This document shows, one piece after another, positions 8,301-15,426 of a stretch of 64,000 nucleotides of DNA (position 1 is the first letter of the stretch; every line of letters starts with the position of its first letter). The position numbers and the translations under genes are program-made. A model generated the notes under the pieces. That model was not told the DNA's origin and did no database searches. It worked only from the letters and a program-made list of their open reading frames with translations. Source of the DNA: Maribellus sediminis (GTDB taxonomy: Bacteria > Bacteroidota > Bacteroidia > Bacteroidales > Prolixibacteraceae); assembly GCF_011799805.1 (NCBI RefSeq), contig NZ_WXUB01000002.1, positions 744,001-808,000 on the forward strand, read 5' to 3'.

Positions 8301-9515
8301 CTACATCCTCCGGTGTGCCGGAATTACCGGCGGTTGCCCGTTAAACGGGTTGCTCATATGCCCGATGCCGCGGATACCGAGCGTGGAAGCACGTTGCACG
8401 GCAGTCGAACCAAAACGGTTGCGCATTTTGTCCATCTGCTGGTACAGGCGGATCAGTTTGGCATTGTCCTCAAACAAACGCATCTGGTAGCTGCCCCCGA
8501 TTAAATGACTGAAACGTACGCCCACCAGTCGCACCAGTACGCGGCGGTTGTACAACTGGTCGAAAAGTTCCATCACCGTCTCTATCAGGGTATGGTCGAG
8601 CGAAGTGTAAGGGATCCGCTTTTGCCGGGTGCGCGTGTCGAAATCGGAATAACGCACCGTTACCGTTACCACCGAAGTGAGTCTGTTTCCGTTGCGCAGC
8701 GCAAAGGCCAGTTTTTCGGTCATGGCCAGCAACAGGTTTTTAAGTGCCGCTACATTTATGGTATCTTTCTCAAAAGTCAGCGACGAAGAAATGGATTTCC
8801 GCTCGCTATAAGGTTCCACCAGCGAATTATCGATTCCCTGCGCTTTTTTCCACAATGCAATCCCGTTCTTGCCCATCACCTTTTCCATCAGTTCAACAGG
8901 CATTTCCTGGATCGTTTTCACATACTTAACGCCCATGCTCAGCAGCATTTTGTAGGTCTGGTCGCCCACCATCGGGATCTTTTTCACCACCAGCGGTGCC
9001 AGGAAACTCTTTTCCTGCCCTTCTTCAATCTTTACATGATTATTGGGTTTTACCTCGTTGGTAGCCACTTTCGACACGGTTTTGTTGGTCGACAAGCCAA
9101 AAGAAATCGGAAGGTGCGTTTCTTTGATGATCCGCTCGCGAAGTTCCTGCGCCCATTTGTAGCTGCCGTAAAACTTGTCCATGCCGGTAACATCAATATA
9201 AAACTCATCGATGGAGGATTTTTCGTATAACGGCGCCGACTCTTGAATGATCTCGGTGATCGTATCCGAAAATTTGCTGTAGATCGAGCTGTTGCCTTTT
9301 ACTACAATGGCATGCGGACAAAGCTGCTGCGCCATTCGCATCGGCATGGCCGAATGGATACCGTACTGCCGGGCCTCGTAACTACAGGCCGCCACCACTC
9401 CACGCCCGGTGATACCGCCTACCAGCACCGGTTTGCCGTTCAATTCCGGGTTCAGCAAGCGCTCGCACGACACGAAAAAAGTGTCCAAATCAATATGTAC
9501 AATGTTTCTGCCCAC
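8301..9515 (-). CDS. dinB: DNA polymerase IV (DinB, Y-family)
   Basis: A 404-residue Y-family polymerase for translesion synthesis. The palm begins with VHIDLDTFFVSCERLLNPEL (first catalytic Asp), contains the conserved VVAACSYEARQYGI segment, and carries SSIDEFYIDV with the second catalytic Asp-Glu pair. The little-finger domain occupies ~240-350. The start is GTG at 9515: an in-frame TGA lies directly before it and the next Met is deep inside the fingers. It lies 316 bases upstream of dnaE2 on the same strand and is divergent from the LexA-like repressor, with a palindrome in the shared control region. No ImuA or ImuB gene lies between the two polymerases. Confidence 0.93.
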   Translation of the reverse strand: MGRNIVHIDLDTFFVSCERLLNPELNGKPVLVGGITGRGVVAACSYEARQYGIHSAMPMRMAQQLCPHAIVVKGNSSIYSKFSDTITEIIQESAPLYEKSSIDEFYIDVTGMDKFYGSYKWAQELRERIIKETHLPISFGLSTNKTVSKVATNEVKPNNHVKIEEGQEKSFLAPLVVKKIPMVGDQTYKMLLSMGVKYVKTIQEMPVELMEKVMGKNGIALWKKAQGIDNSLVEPYSERKSISSSLTFEKDTINVAALKNLLLAMTEKLAFALRNGNRLTSVVTVTVRYSDFDTRTRQKRIPYTSLDHTLIETVMELFDQLYNRRVLVRLVGVRFSHLIGGSYQMRLFEDNAKLIRLYQQMDKMRNRFGSTAVQRASTLGIRGIGHMSNPFNGQPPVIPAHRRM

Positions 9516-9544
9516 TCAATTGTCGATATTATCGTCATAATCCA

Positions 9545-9576
9545 GACTATAATTTAGTCATTATTTCTTATATTTG
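9545..9576. promoter_or_regulatory. Palindromic operator candidate plus promoter of the LexA-like gene
   Basis: GACTA-TAATT-TAGTC (9545-9559) is a perfect 5-base-arm palindrome between dinB and the divergent repressor gene. TATATTTG at 9569-9576 fits the TAnnTTTG -7 box for rightward transcription, and the palindrome covers the place where its -33 element should be. A repressor bound there would block its own promoter and possibly dinB. The site is a candidate SOS-type box; this is inference. Confidence 0.5.
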
Positions 9577-9668
9577 CATGGAAAAGTTGGAAGATTGAAG
9601 AAAAGATTGCTTCACCTCTCCGTCAGCCGACGGATCGGTTCGCAATGACATAGTTTTAATAAGTTTGG

Positions 9669-9701
9669 GAGTTTGGGCGCGGCAACGCCGCGCCCAAACT
9701 C
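9669..9701. repeat. 15-bp GC-rich hairpin in the repressor leader
   Basis: The perfect arms GAGTTTGGGCGCGGC and GCCGCGCCCAAACTC are separated by AAC. It lies in the ~220-base leader of the LexA-like gene if transcription starts near 9583. It is followed by CATTGCGAAGAAGGAGGAAC...AAGCAATCTTT, a mosaic that resembles dispersed Bacteroidota intergenic repeats. It could act as a roadblock or attenuator, or be only repeat debris. Confidence 0.5.
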
Positions 9702-9796
9702 CTCCTCCTTCTGATTTAAATAGTCATTGCGAAGAAGGAGGAACGACGACTGAAGCAATCTTTCAAAACTTACAAAGAACAATAAAACGAAACAAG

Positions 9797-10507
9797 ATGT
9801 ACTTTGCAGACAACCTTAAATTCTTACGGACACGGCGCCAGAAGTCGCAAATGGATCTGGCGGCGGAGCTCGGACTGACCCGCACCACCCTGTCGGGTTA
9901 CGAGAAAAATGTACAACCACCTTTTAAGGTGCTGATCCGCATTTCGGAATATTTCAATATCTCGCTGGATGCACTCATCAAATACCGGCTCGAAGTATTG
10001 TCGGAATTTCAGCTTTCGCAAATAGAGAAAGGCTTCGATGTGGATGTTACCGGCAACAAACTCCGGCTGCTTACTATTTCGGTTGACAGCGAAGGTGACG
10101 AAAACATCGAAATGGTGCCGGTAAAAGCCCAGGCCGGTTACACAAGTAGTTACGGAGACCTCGATTTTATTGCCTCTCTGCCCAAATTCAAACTACCCTT
10201 TCTTCCTAAAAACCGTACTTACCGCAGTTTTCAGATCAAAGGCGATTCAATGCTGCCCATAAAAGAAGGATCGTGGGTGACCTGTTCATTTGCTGAAGAC
10301 TGGACGACGATTAAAGATGGAAAGGCCTGTATTGTGGTTACAAAAGACGAAGGCATTGTTTTTAAGCTAATCTACAAATACCTGGACGAAGGCAACCTCC
10401 TGCTGGTTTCAACCAACCGCGATTATTCGCCCTACAAATTACCTGTATCGCAAATCCTGGAGATATGGCTGTTTGAAACAGTGAACACTTTTGAGATTTC
10501 TAAATAA
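9797..10507 (+). CDS. LexA-like repressor (XRE HTH + S24 peptidase)
   Basis: A 236-residue protein. Residues 5-62 are an HTH_3 domain (KSQMDLAAELGLTRTTLSGY). Residues ~105-225 are a LexA/CI C-terminal domain with every element of self-cleavage: the Ala113-Gly114 scissile pair (VKAQAGYTSS), catalytic Ser151 in KGDSMLPI, and catalytic Lys190 in IVFKLIYK. Such repressors cut themselves when RecA filaments form, releasing target genes. The frame is open back to 9665, but that part encodes repeat-derived sequence; ATG 9797 starts just before the HTH. It is divergent from dinB and is the likely damage sensor for both polymerases (inference). Confidence 0.9.
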   Translation: MYFADNLKFLRTRRQKSQMDLAAELGLTRTTLSGYEKNVQPPFKVLIRISEYFNISLDALIKYRLEVLSEFQLSQIEKGFDVDVTGNKLRLLTISVDSEGDENIEMVPVKAQAGYTSSYGDLDFIASLPKFKLPFLPKNRTYRSFQIKGDSMLPIKEGSWVTCSFAEDWTTIKDGKACIVVTKDEGIVFKLIYKYLDEGNLLLVSTNRDYSPYKLPVSQILEIWLFETVNTFEISK

Positions 10508-10580
10508 CGTCTATTTTGAAGTTCTTTTTAAACGCTAATCATGTATTTTAGTCAAAAGACAAAATTACAACTTAACCAAA

Positions 10581-11894
10581 ATGAAAATCAAATCAGTTTT
10601 TTCACTAATCGCCCTTTTTATTTTTTCAATTACTCTTTCAGCTCAGGATAATTACATGAATTACTGGCCACAGTGGCGTGGCCCGTTGGGAACAGGAGCA
10701 GCAGTAAAAGGAAATCCACCCATCGAATTCAGCGAAACTCAGAACCTGAAATGGAAGACTGAGATTCCGGGAAAAGGCAATGCTACTCCCATCGTTTGGG
10801 GAGACAAGATAATTGTTCAGTCGGCAGTGCCAACCGACCAGAAAGGCAACAAAGACGATTCGGAAAGTGGCAACCCCATGAGTCCGGTTAGCACGGAGTT
10901 CATCCACGATTTCAAAGTATTCTGTATCGACCGGAATTCAGGAAAAATTGATTGGGAAACAACCGTAACCAGCGAACTGCCGTTGGAAAACACCCATGAC
11001 CTTAGCAGCTGGGCATCGAATTCGCCTTGTACCGATGGCGAACATATCTATGCTTATTTTGGATCACGTGGTTTATACAGTCTCGATTTTGAAGGAAATG
11101 TTCTTTGGAAAAGGGATTTCGGACAAATGCAAAAACGTGCCAGTTTTGGTGAAGGTGCTTCTCCGTTTTTATACAAAGACCGGTTATTTATTTTGTGGGA
11201 TCATGAAGGCGATTCGTGGTTATTCTGCATCGATAAAAATACCGGTGAAGAATTATGGAAAGTTGCCCGGGATGAAGGAACCAGCTGGTCGACACCAATT
11301 GTAGCAGAAGTGAACGGAAAACCTCAGGTGATTACTGCAGCAACAAAAGCAATTCGAAGCTACGATATTGAAACAGGTGATTTAATTTGGTCGGGAACCG
11401 GTTTAACGGGTAATGTAATTCCAAATCCAATGGTTGAAAATGGCATTTTGTACGCGATGAGTGGGTTTCGTGGATCTGCCCTTCAAGCCATAAACCTATC
11501 GAAAGCAAAAGGCGATATAACCGGTACCGAAGCAGTGACCTGGGAATACAATCAGGACACTCCCTATACGCCCGGTGCGGTATTGATGGATGGCAAACTG
11601 TACTTTCTCAGAGCAAACAACGGATTTCTAAGCTGTTTGAATGCAAGAGACGGTTCGGTTGTGTATTCAAAACAAAAAGTGGAAGGAATCAGTACGCTAT
11701 TCAGTTCACCTACCGGTGCTGCAGATCGTTTATACATTGCTGCCGAAAATGTATGTGTGGTGATAAAAGCCGGTGAAACATACGAGTTGCTTAAATCTAA
11801 TATCCTGAACGACAATTTTCATGCATCTCCAGTAATTGTTGACGATCAGCTTATATTAAGAGGTTTTAATGCCTTGTACTGTTTTGAGGAATAA
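10581..11894 (+). CDS. Exported PQQ-like beta-propeller protein
   Basis: A 437-residue protein with a signal peptide (MKIKSVFSLIALFIFSITLS, cut near AQD). Propeller blades of the PQQ/BamB type recur: WPQWRGPLGTGAAV at the start, then WKTEIPGKGNATPIVWGDKI, LDFEGNVLWKRDF, IDKNTGEELWKVARDEGTSW, YDIETGDLIWSGTG. Proteins starting with the xxWRGPxGxG motif are widespread in Bacteroidota and Planctomycetota and often adjoin carbohydrate enzymes; their ligand is usually unknown. There is no PQQ-dehydrogenase active site, so a binding or scaffold role is more likely. It is monocistronic. A distant homologue is at 45078-46337. Confidence 0.85.
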   Translation: MKIKSVFSLIALFIFSITLSAQDNYMNYWPQWRGPLGTGAAVKGNPPIEFSETQNLKWKTEIPGKGNATPIVWGDKIIVQSAVPTDQKGNKDDSESGNPMSPVSTEFIHDFKVFCIDRNSGKIDWETTVTSELPLENTHDLSSWASNSPCTDGEHIYAYFGSRGLYSLDFEGNVLWKRDFGQMQKRASFGEGASPFLYKDRLFILWDHEGDSWLFCIDKNTGEELWKVARDEGTSWSTPIVAEVNGKPQVITAATKAIRSYDIETGDLIWSGTGLTGNVIPNPMVENGILYAMSGFRGSALQAINLSKAKGDITGTEAVTWEYNQDTPYTPGAVLMDGKLYFLRANNGFLSCLNARDGSVVYSKQKVEGISTLFSSPTGAADRLYIAAENVCVVIKAGETYELLKSNILNDNFHASPVIVDDQLILRGFNALYCFEE

Positions 11895-12013
11895 GATCAC
11901 TTCTGCCCCACCAAACCTGAATTTGGCTCTTCTCCGCCAATTGCGCATGTGGATAACAGATTTACGGGAAAAGCTTACCAGCGTTAATCTCCAATGCTGA
12001 AGAAAAGATGCAA

Positions 12014-12111
12014 TAAAGAAAATTCTTGAAGTTGACTATCCCCGTGGCAAAGCCAAGGGGTATTACGCCAACTTCATTTCAGCTAAAACGCTGAAAACCA
12101 AATTTTCTTTA
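12014..12111. repeat. Multi-arm palindromic element
   Basis: The ends TAAAGAAAATT (12014-12024) and AATTTTCTTTA (12101-12111) are perfect inverted repeats. Nested inside are GAAGTTG/CAACTTC, CCCC/GGGG and a small arm around GCTAAAACGCTGAAA, so the whole can fold as a branched cruciform or RNA. The word CCCCGTGGCAAAGCC recurs outside it near 12175. The remainder of the gap 11895-12490 contains a hairpin of the CTCCCCTCGATCGGGGAG type and AT-rich sequence but no gene. Confidence 0.55.
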
Positions 12112-12494
12112 TTTCACCCCTCTGTCAGCCACAAAGGCTGACATCTCCCCTCGATCGGGGAGAAAAAGCGGCCCCCCGTGGCAAAGCCGCGGAGAATTAT
12201 TCAGATTAAACGCTTCCCTGGAATCGCTAACATTGCTCTTTTAAACCTAAAAGTACATGTGAAACTTCCGAAACAACAATACTGTTTCTTTGGGGCAATT
12301 TAATCCTTGCGCAAGCAGTAAAGCAACACCCTCCATATTTTCGAATAATTCATTTTTTCGAATTCTAATTCAAACACAATTCAGCGACAAATAAAATCTA
12401 CACAAAAACCTATATATCTGAATATTAAATCACATACATACTAACAAAAAACCAAACAAAACCAAAAATACAAAAATATTATATTGCACATATG

Positions 12495-12526
12495 TTTGTT
12501 TTAAACAACGATTTAATATACATTTG
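12495..12526 (+). promoter_or_regulatory. Promoter of the NifX/Mrp operon
   Basis: TTTG at 12495-12498 and TACATTTG at 12519-12526 match the Bacteroidota -33 and -7 elements with 20 bases between them. A palindrome, TTGTTT-T-AAACAA (12496-12508), overlaps the -33 element and could be an operator for a redox or metal regulator (inference). The first gene starts 25 bases after the -7 box. Confidence 0.6.
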
Positions 12527-12550
12527 TATCGATCATTAGTTAATTATAAG

Positions 12551-12871
12551 ATGAAAACAATTATAACTTCCACCGGAGATAATTTAGCGTCGAAATTTGA
12601 TTTGCGTTTTGGCAGAGCCGGATGGTTTTGCCTGTTTGACAGAACCACAAAATCAATCGATTTCATTGAAAACAGCTTCAAAAACACGAACGGGGGCGCC
12701 GGCACAAAAACCTCAGAAATGGCCGCAAAACTCGGAGCTTCCCAAGTGATTTCCGGTGATTTTGGCCCCAAAGCCAAAACGATGCTTGAAAAATTCAACA
12801 TTCAGATGATCATTCTGAACGAGTCAGAATTGAGCGTGCAGGATGTCATCAATCAAATCAATCAAAATTAA
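12551..12871 (+). CDS. NifX/NifB-like Mo/Fe-S cluster-binding protein
   Basis: A 106-residue protein of the dinitrogenase iron-molybdenum cofactor family. It shows the typical order: a short strand (KTIITSTGDNLASKFDLRFG), the F-R-F/FGRAGWF region that lies near the bound cluster, GAGTKTSEMAAKLGASQVIS, and a C-terminal helix. Relatives bind Mo-Fe or Mo-Cu-S clusters, including the orange protein of Desulfovibrio. The ATG at 12551 is preferred to the TTG at 12524, which lies inside the promoter region. It is the first gene of the operon. Confidence 0.85.
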   Translation: MKTIITSTGDNLASKFDLRFGRAGWFCLFDRTTKSIDFIENSFKNTNGGAGTKTSEMAAKLGASQVISGDFGPKAKTMLEKFNIQMIILNESELSVQDVINQINQN

Positions 12872-12876
12872 AAGCC

Positions 12877-13134
12877 ATGCCAGGATTAAATGCAACAGGA
12901 CCACTTGGGGCAGGTGCCCGCACTGGTCGACAATTGGGAAGATGCAGAGAAGAAATTCAGGAAACAACTCAGGTTCAGGAGAACACAGGAAACAGACACG
13001 GATTCCGCTTTCGCTTTCAAACAGATGAACTGGAAGAATTAAGAGGACAAGAACGAGGCTGGAGGGCCGGTTTCGGCGGCCGTGGAAAAGGACGTGGCCG
13101 AGGAATGGGAAATCGATTTGGAAACAGAAAATAA
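12877..13134 (+). CDS. DUF5320-type glycine/arginine-rich small protein
   Basis: An 85-residue protein starting MPGLNATGPLGAGARTGRQL, the conserved opening of DUF5320 proteins (PGxxxTGPxGxGxxTGR), followed by GRC. A short charged middle leads to a Gly/Arg tail (GFGGRGKGRGRGMGNRFGNR). Members are found beside NifX-like and Mrp genes in anaerobes; their function is unknown. It starts 5 bases after the first NifX gene and ends 7 bases before the second, so it is clearly part of the operon. Confidence 0.8.
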   Translation: MPGLNATGPLGAGARTGRQLGRCREEIQETTQVQENTGNRHGFRFRFQTDELEELRGQERGWRAGFGGRGKGRGRGMGNRFGNRK

Positions 13135-13141
13135 TAAGGAT

Positions 13142-13483
13142 ATGAATAAGAAAATTGCTATACCGGTAAATGAAACCGGAGTTCTTGATGCACACTTCGG
13201 GCATTGCAAATACTTTGCATTATTAGATGTAAACGAAGGAGAAATTCTTTCGGAAGAACTGCTTACACCACCGCCACACGAACCCGGATTACTTCCCCGC
13301 TGGCTCGCAGAACAGGGAGTTACAGACGTGTTAGCAGGAGGAATGGGGCAAAAAGCCATCCAGATTTTCAACTACAACAACGTAAATGTTTTTGTGGGAG
13401 CACCGAAACAAAGCGCTAAAGAGTTGGTTGAAGGCTATCTGGAATCGAGTATTGAATTTACTGCCAACTACTGCGACCATTAA
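13142..13483 (+). CDS. Second NifX/NifB-like Mo/Fe-S cluster-binding protein
   Basis: A 113-residue relative of the protein at 12551-12871, with the more typical family features: AIPVNETGVLDAHFGHCKYF (the His-Phe-Gly-His region near the cofactor), then PPPHEPGLLPRWLAEQGVTD and VLAGGMGQKAIQIF. The His/Cys content fits metal or cluster binding. The open frame begins at 13082, but the ATG at 13142 removes the overlap with the DUF5320 gene and starts at the conserved first strand. It likely handles the same cluster as its neighbour, as carrier or storage protein. Confidence 0.87.
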   Translation: MNKKIAIPVNETGVLDAHFGHCKYFALLDVNEGEILSEELLTPPPHEPGLLPRWLAEQGVTDVLAGGMGQKAIQIFNYNNVNVFVGAPKQSAKELVEGYLESSIEFTANYCDH

Positions 13484-13551
13484 TATACGCACTTTGTTTT
13501 TAACCGTACGATTCGTTTTCGGATCGCCCTGGAAATGTTAGCTACGAAATT

Positions 13552-13579
13552 GATTCCCCGAAGGCAACTTCGGGGAATC
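13552..13579 (+). other. GCAA-tetraloop hairpin inside the operon
   Basis: A perfect 12-base-pair stem (GATTCCCCGAAG / CTTCGGGGAATC) closed by GCAA, a GNRA tetraloop. It lies in the 142-base gap between the second NifX gene and the first Mrp ATPase gene. No T-run follows, so it is not a typical terminator; it may stabilise or separate the two halves of the mRNA, or be a dispersed repeat. Confidence 0.5.
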
Positions 13580-13625
13580 CTTGTATAGTCGGCTGCCCAT
13601 ATTTCGGGACAATTTTGTTTACAAC

Positions 13626-14495
13626 ATGAAAATAGCCATAGCAAGTGGAAAAGGAGGAACAGGTAAAACCACTGTTGCCGTAAACCTGTACTATTTTCTT
13701 TCGAGGGAACTGGATAACCGGGTAAAGCTGGTGGATTGTGACGTGGAAGAACCCAACGACATGCTATTTTTAAACAATACGGAATTGACTGAAAAAAAGG
13801 ATGTTGTCACACTTGTTCCGAAAATCGTTACTAAAAAATGCACCTTTTGTAAGAAATGTTCTGATTGGTGCGAGTTCAATGCCATCTCAATCGTAAAGGC
13901 TTTGAAATTTGCAGAGGTTAGAAATGACCTTTGCCATTCGTGTGGCGCCTGTAGTGTTGCCTGCGAATTCGGCGCCATTACAGAACATGCACAGCCACTT
14001 GGAAATATTTCGAAGTACAAAACCGATTTTGGATCAGGAGTGATTGAAGGTCGGCTTGAAATTGGTTCGGCTATGCAAACTTCGCTGATAAAAGAGGTAA
14101 AGAAATCAGTTGATTTGAGTGAAGATTTGATTTTGCTTGATGCTCCTCCAGGCACCAGTTGCCCGGTAGTTGAAACCGTTTCGGATGCCGATTTTATCAT
14201 TTTGGTTACCGAACCAACTCCATTCGGATTACACGACCTGCAACTCACTGTTGACCTGATTCGCGAATTAAAGATTCCGTTCGGAGTTATTGTAAACAAA
14301 GCAGGACTTGGCAACAACGAAGTTTTCAGGTACCTGGAGCAACAAAATATTGAGCTGATCGGGACCATTCCCTATTCACGTGATTATGCTTCTGCGTACT
14401 CAAAAGGCGAATTGCTTACAACCATCAGTGATGAAATTGCAGGATATTATGAAAGTGCAGTACAGCGAATCATTCAAATTAAACAAAGCGCATGA
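13626..14495 (+). CDS. Mrp/MinD-type ATPase with 2[4Fe-4S] ferredoxin insert
   Basis: A 289-residue P-loop ATPase. The deviant Walker A GKGGTGKTT is at 8-16. An inserted ferredoxin domain carries two CxxCxxCxxxC sets: Cys72, 75, 78, 82 and Cys103, 106, 109, 113. The switch/Walker B region is ILLDAPPGTSCPVVETV. Such proteins load or transfer Fe-S or Mo-S clusters and, in the Desulfovibrio orange-protein complex, occur as pairs beside NifX-like proteins. The start at ATG 13626 precedes the P-loop directly. It overlaps the next ATPase by 4 bases (ATGA), so the two are probably made in equal amounts and may form a heterodimer. Confidence 0.88.
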   Translation: MKIAIASGKGGTGKTTVAVNLYYFLSRELDNRVKLVDCDVEEPNDMLFLNNTELTEKKDVVTLVPKIVTKKCTFCKKCSDWCEFNAISIVKALKFAEVRNDLCHSCGACSVACEFGAITEHAQPLGNISKYKTDFGSGVIEGRLEIGSAMQTSLIKEVKKSVDLSEDLILLDAPPGTSCPVVETVSDADFIILVTEPTPFGLHDLQLTVDLIRELKIPFGVIVNKAGLGNNEVFRYLEQQNIELIGTIPYSRDYASAYSKGELLTTISDEIAGYYESAVQRIIQIKQSA

Positions 14496-15361
14496 AGGAG
14501 ATTACCATATTAAGTGGAAAAGGCGGCGCTGGAAAAACATCGGTTACGGCTGCATTGGCTTCAATTACAGGAAACACTGTCTTTTGCGATAACGATGTAG
14601 ATGCAGCGGATTTGCACCTCATTTTTGAACCTGAAATCAAAGAAAAGCACAAGTTCTCAAGCGGATCGATTGCAACGATCGATCCTGATATATGCACCAA
14701 TTGCGGCTTGTGTGAAAGTAGCTGCCGTTTCAACGCTATTCACCCGAACGATGAAGACCTTCCGGTAGTAAATCCGTTTCAGTGCGAAGGATGCCGCTTA
14801 TGTGAACGGATCTGCCCGGCAAACGCCATTTCAACCGAAGAAAATTTTAACAATAACTGGTATGTTTCCGACACACGTTTCGGAAAGATGGTACACGCCA
14901 AAATGGGACCGGGCGAAGAGAACTCGGGCAAACTGGTTAGTCGAATCCGTGAACGGGCACGTGAAATTGCGGGCGAAATTCAGGCAGAATTCATTATAAG
15001 CGATGGCCCTCCGGGAATTGGATGCTCAGCAATTTCTTCGGTAACAGGGACCGATGTTGTTCTGCTGGTTATCGAGCCCACTATTTCGGGTTTGCACGAT
15101 GCCAAACGACTGGTTGAACTGGTTGAATCGTTCAATATCCCAATGTTTGCCACAATCAATAAATACGATATCAATACCGATGTATCGGCAAAAGTTGAAC
15201 GCTACCTCAAAAGCAAACAAATTCAGGTTCTGGGCCGACTGCCTTTTGATGAAAAAATGGTAGAATCAATGGTTCACAAAAAAAGTGTTATTGAATACGC
15301 GCCGGACAGCCCGATCAGTAAAGAAATCAGGACGGTTTGGAATTCATTTGCAAACACTTAG
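14492..15361 (+). CDS. Second Mrp/MinD-type ATPase with 2[4Fe-4S] ferredoxin insert
   Basis: A 289-residue paralogue of the preceding gene. Walker A GKGGAGKTS is at 9-17. Ferredoxin cysteines are 68, 71, 74, 78 and 98, 101, 104, 108, with NPFQCEGCRLCERICPANAI being close to a classical ferredoxin motif. The Walker B-like region is FIISDGPPGIGCSAISSVTG. The start overlaps the previous stop by 4 bases. The paired arrangement matches Mrp pairs of anaerobe-specific ORP loci. It probably works with its partner in ATP-driven handling of a metal-sulfur cluster for the NifX-like proteins. Confidence 0.88.
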   Translation: MKEITILSGKGGAGKTSVTAALASITGNTVFCDNDVDAADLHLIFEPEIKEKHKFSSGSIATIDPDICTNCGLCESSCRFNAIHPNDEDLPVVNPFQCEGCRLCERICPANAISTEENFNNNWYVSDTRFGKMVHAKMGPGEENSGKLVSRIRERAREIAGEIQAEFIISDGPPGIGCSAISSVTGTDVVLLVIEPTISGLHDAKRLVELVESFNIPMFATINKYDINTDVSAKVERYLKSKQIQVLGRLPFDEKMVESMVHKKSVIEYAPDSPISKEIRTVWNSFANT

Positions 15362-15426
15362 TATTTTAATTTCAGCTTTGTAAATTCAAAATAAATTAAA
15401 ACATTTGTGCAAATGAGATTACAAGC

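Noticed and set aside
8505-9230. Open frame of 241 codons on the plus strand
   Set aside because: Antisense to dinB, whose catalytic motifs are intact; His/Arg/Phe-rich translation is typical of a shadow frame.
12551-15361. Nitrogen fixation genes
   Set aside because: The NifX-like domains and Mrp ATPases resemble nif-related proteins, but no nitrogenase structural gene is present and the ATPases are Mrp/MinD-type, not NifH.
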